The notes under the pieces are model-generated. The model was not told the origin of the DNA, did not search any database, and worked only from the letters and a program-made list of their open reading frames with translations. Shown in pieces: positions 1 to 5,701 of a DNA stretch of 9,324 nucleotides. The position numbers and the translations under genes were made by a program. Source of the stretch: Limiplasma sp045540635. Lineage in GTDB: Bacteria; Bacillota; Clostridia; Christensenellales; Aristaeellaceae. Location of the stretch: assembly GCA_045540635.1 (NCBI GenBank), contig JAZQHO010000098.1, positions 1 through 9,324 of the forward strand. Reading direction: 5' to 3'. How positions within the stretch are numbered: the stretch's first letter is position 1; each line of letters opens with the position of its first letter.

Positions 1-11
1 CGGCGGCTTTT

Positions 12-278
12 TCAACGAGATTTGCACCGTTTGCCTAGGAGCCTACGGCTCCCCGGGCGGCAAACGGCGATAGGAATGCTTACTTCGTAAGCTTCCGAAA
101 CCACCGGAAGGGTGAACGCAGTGAACCGAGGCGTGAGGACAGCGCGATAGCGCTCCCGCAGCGCCGAAGCCCAAAGCCGACCTGTGGTCGGCTTTGGGCC
201 GCAATGCATGTCGCTGGTTTCGGATTTGCAGTCAGAGGGCTGCGGCCCTCCAACACCTCTGGGGTTTGTCGACAGTCT
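12..278. repeat. Hairpin-dense intergenic element, probably a dispersed repeat
   Basis: This noncoding stretch holds a series of perfect or near-perfect inverted repeats. A 9-bp arm pair at 27-35/59-67 (CCGTTTGCC/GGCAAACGG) encloses a 6-bp hairpin at 38-43/47-52. Further small hairpins include GCTTAC-TTC-GTAAGC near 78-92, AGCGC-GATA-GCGCT near 141-154, and GAGGGC/GCCCTC near 235-250. The largest in this part is a 14-bp stem at 169-182/186-199 with a 3-base loop. A minus-strand open frame of 107 codons (12-335) crosses it, but its residues are only the hairpins translated and it matches no family I know. I infer a multi-copy intergenic repeat like those common in Faecalibacterium-type genomes; copy number cannot be judged from one window. 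Confidence 0.55.
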
Positions 279-315
279 GAAACAGGCATCCGGCTCACAG
301 CCGGATGCCTGTTTC
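279..315 (-). terminator. Perfect 17-bp hairpin downstream of the yacL-like gene
   Basis: Bases 279-295 and 299-315 are exact reverse complements (GAAACAGGCATCCGGCT / AGCCGGATGCCTGTTTC) around a 3-base loop. The hairpin lies 35 bases beyond the stop codon of the PIN-TRAM gene and is the first strong structure met by its transcript. It has only TTT at the foot of the stem and no following T-run, so it is a weak intrinsic terminator by the usual criteria. It may instead be an RNA-stabilising structure or part of the adjoining repeat element. Confidence 0.4.
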
Positions 316-349
316 ATATCCATATCCATTTCCACGATCCTGCACGCCC

Positions 350-1498
350 TCAGGCACCTTTTTCCTCTGCAGTTTTCAGCCGCGCAAAGATCATGCGCCC
401 GGCGCTGGTCTGCAGAACCGTTGTCACCACCACGGGGATCAGCTCACCGACAAAACGCTTGCCGTTCTCGATCACGATCATGGTGCCGTCATCCAGAAAG
501 CTTACGCCCTGCCCGGGCTCCTTGCCCTCTCTGACCACCTGCACATTCAGCTCCTCGCCGGCCACCAGCATGGGCTTTACGGCGTTGGCCAGATCGTTGA
601 TGTTCAGCACACGGATGCCCGTAACGCCCGCCACTTTGTTCAGGTTGTAGTCGTTGGTCACTACCACGCCGCCCTTCTCGCGGCAGAGCTTGAGCAGCTT
701 TACATCCACTTCGGCGGCTTCGGGATAGTCGGTCTCCTCCACGGTAACGGAAAGACCGTTCATCTTCTGCAAACGATTCAGCACATCCAGCCCGCGGCGA
801 CCCCGGGCACGGCGCAGATGATCCGCACTGTCGGCGATGTGCTGCAGCTCTGCCAGCACAAAGGCGGGCACCACGATCTCGCCCTCCAGAAAGCCGGTCT
901 GCGCCACATCCGCAATGCGCCCGTCAATGATGACGCTGGTATCCAGATACTTGCGGGCAACAGCGGCAGGGGTCTCCTCATCCTCCATGAGCAGATCCGC
1001 CACCTCCTGCAAGGGCGTGGTCTCCACCTGCTCGCTGCGGCTGCGGCGGCTGGGCTTGCGGCTGCGGCTCAGCCCCATGCGGAAGCCCACAAAGCCCAGC
1101 ACCAGATACGTCAGCGCCGAAAGGCTGATGGTGAACAGATTGGTGCCCAGCGAAAGGATCAGCTGAGTGACCAGCGCTGCGATGATCAGCCCCATCACCA
1201 GCCCGGTGCCCGTCCAGAAAAGCTGACGGGAGCTGAGCTTGGACCAGCGGTTTTCCATGCCTGCGATCAGGCGCATGGTGCGGTCGATCATATGGGGAGA
1301 AAGCAGGAAGAACACCAGCCCCAGCAGCAGACACAGCCCCAGATAGAGCAGCGCCAGCCACTGCATGCGCCCGAAGATCTGCGGCCAGATGCGGGTGAAA
1401 AAGGGCGTGAGCAGCGCAGCGATGGCTGCGCCCACCCCTGCGCCCAGCAGGGTGATCAGCATACGCATCATGCGTGCCATGGGTTTGTTTTTAAGCAT
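350..1498 (-). CDS. yacL: YacL-like PIN and TRAM domain membrane protein
   Basis: 382 residues, close to the usual length of Bacillus YacL (about 366). The N-terminal 140 residues contain four hydrophobic segments (about 13-31, 45-66, 96-116, 122-140), followed by a basic, charged linker. A PIN nuclease-like domain follows (about 183-300), with acidic residues at the expected sites: D186 in YLDTSVIIDG, E217, D265 and D283 in VTNDYN. A C-terminal TRAM domain (about 304-372) carries GQGVSFLDDGTM and QTSAGRMIFA. PIN domains are Mg-dependent RNases and TRAM binds RNA, so a membrane-tethered RNase is likely, though the target is unknown. The ATG at 1498 is preferred because an AGGA lies 8 bases upstream and the four-helix N-terminus starts there; upstream in-frame codons run into radA. 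ATG at residue 7 is an alternative. It follows radA by 125 bases and may share its transcript. Confidence 0.9.
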   Translation of the reverse strand: MLKNKPMARMMRMLITLLGAGVGAAIAALLTPFFTRIWPQIFGRMQWLALLYLGLCLLLGLVFFLLSPHMIDRTMRLIAGMENRWSKLSSRQLFWTGTGLVMGLIIAALVTQLILSLGTNLFTISLSALTYLVLGFVGFRMGLSRSRKPSRRSRSEQVETTPLQEVADLLMEDEETPAAVARKYLDTSVIIDGRIADVAQTGFLEGEIVVPAFVLAELQHIADSADHLRRARGRRGLDVLNRLQKMNGLSVTVEETDYPEAAEVDVKLLKLCREKGGVVVTNDYNLNKVAGVTGIRVLNINDLANAVKPMLVAGEELNVQVVREGKEPGQGVSFLDDGTMIVIENGKRFVGELIPVVVTTVLQTSAGRMIFARLKTAEEKGA

Positions 1499-1623
1499 AT
1501 TATCAGTCCTGTTCTTGAAAATTGGCTTGTCCGGGCAGCAACGCCGCCCGCGCCCGCCGCTCCTGCTGCGGGTGTGCGATCCTCTCCGGCGGAAAAAAAT
1601 CAGCCGGGGCGGATCAACAGGGA
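1499..1623 (-). other. radA-yacL intergenic spacer
   Basis: This 125-base gap holds no gene. It contains nested short inverted repeats (GATCC 1578-1582 with GGATC 1611-1615; CCGGC 1586-1590 with GCCGG 1603-1607) around a run of seven A at 1593-1599, which is a T-run in the loop on the transcribed strand. That layout is not a normal terminator, because the T-run lies inside the loop. The ribosome binding site of the PIN-TRAM gene (AGGA, 8 bases from its ATG) lies at the left end. I see no convincing -10/-35 pair. Confidence 0.4.
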
Positions 1624-3000
1624 TCAGGAGACCACAGCCAGCGCCTGCATCAGCGTATCCACACCGGTGATGTGTACACCGTCCACAGGCTTCAGGCTCT
1701 TCATGTTCTGCTTGGGCACGATCAGCTCGGTAAAGCCAAGGCGCACACATTCAGCGACCCTGCGCTCCACCTGACTGACCGGGCGCACCTCGCCGCACAG
1801 ACCCACCTCGCCCATCACGCTCAGGTTGGTGGGCAGGGTGAAGCCCTGCAGGCTGCTGGCAACAGCGATGCACACCGCCAGATCGGCGGCGGGATCGCTC
1901 AGGGCCAGACCGCCCGCTACATTGATATAAACGTCCTGATTAAACAGTTTCTTCCCGGCGCGCTTTTCCATCACAGCCAGCAGCAGCGCCACACGGCCGG
2001 AATCCATGCCGCCCACGGTGCGCTTGGGCACCGAGTAGAAGCTCTGGGCTGCCAGCGCCTGCAGATCGCACAGGATGGGGCGGCTGCCCTGCAGCGTGCA
2101 GAACACAACGCTGCCGCCGGTGCCCCGGGCACGCTGGCTCAGCAGGGTCTCGCTGGGGTTGGGCACGGGCACCATGCCTTCTGTGCGCATTTCAAACACG
2201 CCCAGCTCGTTGACCGAGCCGAAGCGGGTCTTTACCGCCCGCAGAAGCCGGTATTCGTGTTGCCGGTCGCCCTCGAAATACAGCACCGCATCCACCATGT
2301 GCTCCAGCACACGGGGGCCTGCAAGGCTGCCCTCTTTGGTAACATGACCCACGATAAAGGTGGCGGTGCCGCTTTCCTTGGCATAGCGCACGATGGCACC
2401 GGCACTCTGCCGCACCTGACTTACGCTGCCCGGAGCGCTGCCGCTGTCCTCCGATACCATGGTCTGGATACTGTCGATGATGAGTACATCGGGCTGCATG
2501 CCCTCGCTTTTTTCCAGAATGCTTTCCACATCGTTTTCGGCGAGTACGTACAGCTTATCCTGCGGTACCTTGAGGCGCACGGCGCGCATCTTGATCTGCC
2601 TTGCGCTTTCCTCGCCGCTTACGTACAGCACCCGGCAGCGCCTGCTCAGGCTGGCAGCCACCTGCAGGAGCAGCGTGCTTTTGCCGATGCCCGGGTCGCC
2701 GCCCAGCAGGATGGCGCTTCCCTGCACGAGACCGCCGCCCAGCACACGATCCAGCTCCTCGTTGCCGGTGGACATACGGGGCTCGTTCTTCTCCTCCACC
2801 TCAGACAGCGCCACCACATCGGCCTTGCGGCTCAGCTGGTAGCGGGCTGCTTTTTCGGCGGTCTTGCTGCTGGCGGGGGCAGGGGCTGCCCGGCGCTCCT
2901 CAAAGGTATTCCACTCGCCGCAGTCCGGGCAGCAGCCCAGCCAGCGCGCCGCTTCGTACCCGCAGCTCTGGCAAACATAGAGGGTCTTGTCCTTGGCCAA
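1624..3000 (-). CDS. radA: DNA repair protein RadA/Sms, branch-migration ATPase
   Basis: 458 residues, the same length as Bacillus subtilis RadA. RadA is a RecA-like hexameric helicase that extends and processes recombination intermediates in the cytoplasm. The domains are in canonical order: an N-terminal C4 zinc finger (CQSC, ten residues, CPDC; C10-C27), Walker A GGDPGIGKST at 100-109, Walker B in DVLIIDS (171-177), the RadA signature motif at 257-261, and a C-terminal Lon-protease-like domain (INVAGGLALSDPAADLAV). The signature reads KTRFG instead of the usual KNRFG. The start is taken as TTG at 3000 because AAGGAG lies exactly 7 bases upstream and the family begins just before the zinc finger. 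The upstream in-frame ATG at 3075 would add a 25-residue tail lacking a ribosome binding site. It is the first gene of a likely radA-yacL unit. Confidence 0.96.
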   Translation of the reverse strand: MAKDKTLYVCQSCGYEAARWLGCCPDCGEWNTFEERRAAPAPASSKTAEKAARYQLSRKADVVALSEVEEKNEPRMSTGNEELDRVLGGGLVQGSAILLGGDPGIGKSTLLLQVAASLSRRCRVLYVSGEESARQIKMRAVRLKVPQDKLYVLAENDVESILEKSEGMQPDVLIIDSIQTMVSEDSGSAPGSVSQVRQSAGAIVRYAKESGTATFIVGHVTKEGSLAGPRVLEHMVDAVLYFEGDRQHEYRLLRAVKTRFGSVNELGVFEMRTEGMVPVPNPSETLLSQRARGTGGSVVFCTLQGSRPILCDLQALAAQSFYSVPKRTVGGMDSGRVALLLAVMEKRAGKKLFNQDVYINVAGGLALSDPAADLAVCIAVASSLQGFTLPTNLSVMGEVGLCGEVRPVSQVERRVAECVRLGFTELIVPKQNMKSLKPVDGVHITGVDTLMQALAVVS

Positions 3001-3013
3001 GTTGAGACTCCTT
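3001..3013 (-). promoter_or_regulatory. Ribosome binding site deciding the TTG start of radA
   Basis: On the minus strand the sequence reads AAGGAG (3008-3013), then seven bases, then TTG at 3000-2998. Spacing and match to the 16S anti-Shine-Dalgarno are near ideal. No upstream in-frame ATG has a comparable site, which fixes the radA start. Confidence 0.85.
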
Positions 3014-3173
3014 ACTCCGCGACCCCGTGGCAGACCCGGGGCGGCTATGACCATCATACGCCTGTTGTGCCCCAAATGCCATGTCTACCTTCGGCGGTTG
3101 CTGTCGAAGCGCACATAAACCGTTCGACAGGCTGCGGCAATACAGATAGAGAAAAGTGACAAATCATAGTATA
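3014..3173 (-). promoter_or_regulatory. Candidate radA promoter and ~160-base leader with inverted repeat
   Basis: A minus-strand TATACT (3168-3173) preceded by TGT gives an extended -10 element (TGnTATACT). No good -35 is present at 17-18 bases; the best candidates match about three of six positions. Transcription would begin near 3161, leaving a leader of about 160 bases. The leader contains an 8-bp inverted repeat, CTGTCGAA (3101-3108) and TTCGACAG (3123-3130), with a 14-base spacer. It could be a hairpin or a protein-binding dyad. It does not match the Gram-positive LexA box (CGAAC-N4-GTTCG). No gene is evident in this stretch. Confidence 0.45.
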
Positions 3174-3227
3174 ACACAACACGCCCCAAGAGGGAAAGAG
3201 CAAAGGCGGCGCGGACGGGGCAGGGAG

Positions 3228-3268
3228 AAAAAAAAGATCCCCTGCCTTCCGGAGAAGGCAGGGGATCT
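3228..3268 (-). terminator. Strong intrinsic terminator of the zinc-ribbon gene
   Basis: Read on the minus strand, a perfect 15-bp stem (3254-3268 with 3235-3249) closes a TCCG tetraloop between C and G, a UNCG-type stable loop. It is followed directly by a run of eight T (3235-3228, the first of which belongs to the stem). It starts 23 bases past the zinc-ribbon stop codon and lies just upstream of the radA promoter region, so it insulates radA from this gene. Confidence 0.95.
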
Positions 3269-3291
3269 GAACATCCTGACGCAGTTCGGAA

Positions 3292-3579
3292 TTAGAACTG
3301 GTTGCGGTTGGCCTCGAAGCAGGCGCGGCAGTAAACAGGACGATCGCCCTTGGGCTGGAAGGGCACCTGGGTGGTGGCGCCGCAGCCGTCGCAGATCACT
3401 TCGAAGTACTGGCGCTCGCCGCCACGGTTGGGGTTCTGGGCGCGACGGGCAGCACGGCACTCGTGGCAACGGGTGGGATCGTTCTGGAAGCCCTTGTCAG
3501 CAAAGAACTGCTGCTCAGAGGCGGTGAACACGAATTCCTTGCCGCAATCACGGCATACGAGAGTCTTGTCTTCAAACAT
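3292..3579 (-). CDS. Double zinc-ribbon protein (zf-trcl plus CxxC-x17-CxxC domain)
   Basis: 95 residues with eight cysteines in four CxxC knuckles that divide into two zinc sites. The first is C9/C12 with C38/C41 (CRDC...CHEC), matching the small 'probable zinc-ribbon' domain (zf-trcl type). The second is C63/C66 with C84/C87, separated by exactly 17 residues, the CxxC-x17-CxxC domain. The segment between the two sites is basic (RAARRAQNPNRGGER), so nucleic-acid or ribosome contact is plausible, but the function is unknown. The start at 3579 is secure: GGGAGG lies 8 bases upstream. The gene is monocistronic, with its own extended -10 promoter near 3715 and a strong terminator at 3228-3268. 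The compact unit, strong translation signal and strong terminator suggest high expression; this is inference. Confidence 0.9.
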   Translation of the reverse strand: MFEDKTLVCRDCGKEFVFTASEQQFFADKGFQNDPTRCHECRAARRAQNPNRGGERQYFEVICDGCGATTQVPFQPKGDRPVYCRACFEANRNQF

Positions 3580-3714
3580 GGTTGGGTTCCTCCCTAAGAT
3601 AGAATGGTATGTGTCCCTTAAGCTGAAGTTATTTGGTCTGGTTTCATGCTTCCGACACGTACCGCCGAGAGATAAGGAACCTGAACCTCATTACCATAGC
3701 TGGGCAACGGACGT
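3580..3714 (-). promoter_or_regulatory. Long 5' leader of the zinc-ribbon gene, with possible anti-Shine-Dalgarno pairing
   Basis: About 130 bases separate the predicted start of transcription (near 3708) from the ATG. The ribosome binding site GGGAGG is followed by AACC. The minus-strand heptamer GGTTCCT (3675-3681) is an exact reverse complement of AGGAACC (3585-3591), which overlaps the ribosome binding site, so the leader could fold to hide it. I do not recognise a known riboswitch or leader family here, and no leader peptide is convincing. Confidence 0.4.
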
Positions 3715-3743
3715 ATTATAGCATGAAACCTTGGCTTTGAAAA
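3715..3743 (-). promoter_or_regulatory. Extended -10 promoter for the zinc-ribbon gene
   Basis: The minus strand has a perfect TATAAT (3715-3720), preceded by TGC (TGnTATAAT extended -10). A 17-base spacer separates it from TTTTCA (3738-3743), which matches four of six -35 positions. The A/T-rich run upstream resembles an UP element. An imperfect dyad (GGCTTTGAAAA at 3733-3743 with TTTTCAAAAAAGCC at 3749-3762 on the plus strand) overlaps the -35 region and could be an operator. Confidence 0.8.
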
Positions 3744-3784
3744 GATTTTTTTCAAAAAAGCCGTAAAATTGCTGTAAATAAACA

Positions 3785-3930
3785 GAAAATTGCAGGGCTT
3801 CGGCGGCGGTGGGCGCTACCCGAAGGCTCCCTCTTCAGAGGAAACCGGCTGCCCGCCCCCGTTAAGGCTCTTTCCGTAGGAGGGAGCTGGCTGCCCGAAG
3901 GGCAGACTGAGGGTGCCGCCCAGCGCCAAC
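3785..3930. repeat. Dispersed intergenic repeat with internal hairpins
   Basis: This noncoding stretch lies between the DUF3795 terminator and the zinc-ribbon promoter. It carries two related motifs in the same orientation: AAGGCTCCCTCTTCAGAGG (from 3823) and AAGGCTCTTTCCGTAGGAGG (from 3864). The second is followed by GAGCTGGCTGCCC. GGCTCCCTC near 3825-3833 can pair with GAGGGAGCT near 3879-3889. CTGCCC-GAA-GGGCAG (3891-3905) is a perfect small hairpin, and CCTCT-TC-AGAGG (3830-3841) another. The composition resembles hairpin repeats scattered through Faecalibacterium-type genomes; that family assignment is from memory. A 63-codon minus-strand frame here is not credible as a gene. Confidence 0.55.
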
Positions 3931-3951
3931 CCTCATACCACACCCACCACC

Positions 3952-3999
3952 AAAAAAAGAGCGGCCCGGGGCATCACAGCCCCAGGTTCCGCTCTTTTT
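3952..3999 (-). terminator. Terminator overlapping the DUF3795 stop codon, possibly bidirectional
   Basis: The stem pairs 3954-3964 with 3989-3999 (AAAAAGAGCGG/CCGCTCTTTTT) and 3968-3972 with 3979-3983 (GGGGC/GCCCC), with small internal mismatches and a six-base loop. The minus strand ends in a run of seven T (3958-3952). The stop codon of the DUF3795 gene (3974-3976) sits in the loop, so the last codons form one arm. The matching T-run on the plus strand would allow termination in both directions. Confidence 0.85.
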
Positions 4000-4393
4000 C
4001 GTAAAAGGCACGCTTCATCATGGCGAAAAAACGGTCATCACCGCAGGCGGCACAGCACTGGGCCTCCTTTTCGGCAGAACGCTCCAGCATGGTTTCGATG
4101 CGCCCGCAGGGGTATTCCCCGCAGTCCTTGCAGCGGGCCAGCCCCTTTTCCCGCAGGCAGGGCATGAGCATAAAGGCGCAGGAGCCTCTTGTGCCGCAGC
4201 CCCTGCAACGGATCTCCTCTGCCGTTACCACATGATCCCGCCAGCCTGCCCTGTGCCAGAAGACTGCCGTCTCATGCAGCTCTTGCTCGGTCTTGGCAAG
4301 GTAGCGGGGGCATACCGCGCAGTCATCCCCGCATACCGACAGGATCGGTTCGCACTTGGCAAGCGCCTCCAGCCGCTGGATGTACCATTGCAC
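3974..4393 (-). CDS. DUF3795 domain cysteine-rich protein
   Basis: 139 residues from a GTG start. The cysteine pattern fits DUF3795: CGDDCAVC near the N-terminus, then CRGCGTRGSC, C-LREKGLARCKDCGEYPC, and a final CCAAC. This pattern is typical of small predicted metal-binding proteins whose biochemical role is unknown. No signal peptide or membrane segment is seen, so it is probably cytoplasmic. The GTG at 4393 is chosen because AGGAG lies 10 bases upstream and the aligned family region begins shortly after. The upstream in-frame ATG at 4459 would force translation through the palindromic repeat 4423-4443 and has no ribosome binding site. It lies 143 bases from the glycosyltransferase gene, across a hairpin repeat, so co-transcription is uncertain. 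I am sure of the family but not of the start. Confidence 0.8.
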   Translation of the reverse strand: MQWYIQRLEALAKCEPILSVCGDDCAVCPRYLAKTEQELHETAVFWHRAGWRDHVVTAEEIRCRGCGTRGSCAFMLMPCLREKGLARCKDCGEYPCGRIETMLERSAEKEAQCCAACGDDRFFAMMKRAFYEKERNLGL

Positions 4394-4422
4394 AGCGCAC
4401 CCTCTCCTTTCATCTTTCCCCC

Positions 4423-4501
4423 TGCGCCCGGGTACCGGGCGCAGAAAGTGGGTTTCCAAAGGGTCTCAGACCCTTTGGCGGGGTGCGGGGCAGCGCCCCG
4501 C
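4423..4501. repeat. Compound of three palindromes between glycosyltransferase and DUF3795 genes
   Basis: Three perfect inverted repeats lie in tandem. TGCGCCCGG/CCGGGCGCA (4423-4431/4435-4443) has a 3-base loop. CCAAAGGGTCT/AGACCCTTTGG (4456-4466/4468-4478) is almost a continuous palindrome. GCGGGGC/GCCCCGC (4485-4491/4495-4501) has a 3-base loop. None is followed by a T-run, so these are not standard intrinsic terminators. The array begins 35 bases after the glycosyltransferase stop codon and ends 29 bases before the chosen DUF3795 start. I infer a dispersed repeat that may attenuate transcription or protect the 3' end of the upstream transcript. Confidence 0.6.
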
Positions 4502-4536
4502 GTCCACTCCCGCCCCGCGTCCGTCAGTCCCCCGCC

Positions 4537-5679
4537 TTACCGCTCATACAGCGCGAGCCACTGCCGCGCCAAACTCTCCCACGTGCACACGCCGCCCAGC
4601 CGCTGCCGGGCAGCATCGTCCAAGGGCTGCCATTGGCCGCTGAAGGCATCCTGCACCAGCGCCGGGATCGCATCGAAGGTATCAAAGCTGCGCACGGGCA
4701 GCGCAAGCTCGCTGAGCGCCGGGTAGTTGAGCCAGCTGCCGTAGGCTACCCGCGCACCGGCATAGAGGTACTCCTTCATGGAGGAGGAAAACGCATCGGT
4801 GCGGATGGTGTGCAGGTATACATCCACGGCGCAGCGCAGGCAGGCGCTCTCCGCATCGTTCAGAAAATCGGTCAGCACCACGCACTGCCCGGGCAGGGAT
4901 GCGCCCAGCGCCCGCACCTCCGCCTCGCAGGCGGGGTCGTCGTGGGCATAGGTGTGCTGCAAAATGACGGTCACACGCTGCAAAAAAGCACTGTCCAGCT
5001 TGGCCAGTGCCCGGGGCGCCTCCAGCTGCTGCTGGGCGCGGGAGGCACTGGAGCCGATGGCTACGGTCAGCCGTGCGGGCAGGATGCCGAAATGCTCCTT
5101 GGCGGCTGCATGACCGCCCGCTGCCAGCACCCGGTCGATGTGGGGAAAGACCCCCTCGCCGAAATCCAGCACACGGGTCCTGCTGGCTACGCTTTCGCCA
5201 TAGAGGCTGCGGATGCGCTCCACATGCTCCCGGTTGAATACGGTGAGGACATCGCACCGGCGCAGATACCGCCCCATGCGCCGCAGGGTGCTGCTGCCGG
5301 CCCGCAAAAGATCGCTGCCCCAGAAGGTAGCCGCCAAGGGCACACCCAGCCGCCGCGCCAGCACGCAGCCCAGCGCCAGATCCACCACAGACAGGTAGTG
5401 GCAGTGCACTGCTTGAAAGGGGCCCTGCTTCATCAGGGCTATGGCATTGGCAAGGATGCCCGCCCACATACGCACCTTGGGGATGCGCCCCAAGACGGGC
5501 AGGGTGCGCCCGCCTGCATCCACGGTCACGTTCATACGGGCGTATTCCTCCCGGTGCCCGCCCTTCCAGCCGTAGATGGGGTAGATGACCGTCTCCCATC
5601 CGGCGGGATACAGCACGTTTTCCACATAACGCTCCACCCAGAGGGAGTCCGGGTCGGCGATCAAGAGGATACGGCTCAT
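4537..5679 (-). CDS. GT-B fold glycosyltransferase, probably surface glycan
   Basis: 380 residues with a two-lobed GT-B layout. The N-terminal lobe begins with MSRILLIADPDS and contains HCHYLSVVD (92-100), ATFWGSDLLR (117-126) and a TVFNREHVERI segment. The C-terminal lobe begins near TVAIGSSASRAQQQ (205-218) and has HTIRTDAFSSSMKEYLYAG (290-308), where E303 sits as the donor-binding glutamate does in GT4-like enzymes. The order of motifs also recalls WecF-type fucosaminyltransferases (GT56), but that is impression only. Sugar donor and acceptor are unknown. The start is secure: AAAGGAG lies 7 bases upstream of the ATG. It begins 22 bases after the flippase stop codon, so the two are almost certainly co-transcribed and probably act on the same glycan. 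No signal peptide; the enzyme is expected at the inner face of the membrane. Confidence 0.85.
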   Translation of the reverse strand: MSRILLIADPDSLWVERYVENVLYPAGWETVIYPIYGWKGGHREEYARMNVTVDAGGRTLPVLGRIPKVRMWAGILANAIALMKQGPFQAVHCHYLSVVDLALGCVLARRLGVPLAATFWGSDLLRAGSSTLRRMGRYLRRCDVLTVFNREHVERIRSLYGESVASRTRVLDFGEGVFPHIDRVLAAGGHAAAKEHFGILPARLTVAIGSSASRAQQQLEAPRALAKLDSAFLQRVTVILQHTYAHDDPACEAEVRALGASLPGQCVVLTDFLNDAESACLRCAVDVYLHTIRTDAFSSSMKEYLYAGARVAYGSWLNYPALSELALPVRSFDTFDAIPALVQDAFSGQWQPLDDAARQRLGGVCTWESLARQWLALYER

Positions 5680-5701
5680 GCACAGGCTCCTTTCAGGGGC
5701 A

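Noticed and set aside
12..335. Minus-strand open frame of 107 codons after the yacL-like stop (MEMDMDMKQASG...)
   Set aside because: It runs through successive perfect hairpins, so its residues are dictated by DNA palindromes; upstream ribosome binding signal is weak. Treated as repeat, although annotation pipelines might call it.
305..1774. Plus-strand open frame of 489 codons opposite the PIN-TRAM gene
   Set aside because: It is antisense to a clear family member, is His/Gln-rich with no domain, and has no ribosome binding site; GC-rich codon use on the other strand removes stop codons.
3101..3130. LexA/SOS box upstream of radA
   Set aside because: The dyad CTGTCGAA/TTCGACAG has the wrong core and spacing for the Gram-positive CGAAC-N4-GTTCG site.
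1522..3159. Plus-strand open frame of 545 codons opposite radA
   Set aside because: A shadow of radA: low-complexity Ala/His/Gln composition and no recognisable motif.
3752..3943. 63-codon minus-strand frame in the repeat between DUF3795 and zinc-ribbon genes
   Set aside because: It lies inside a repeat with hairpins, has no ribosome binding site and no family resemblance.
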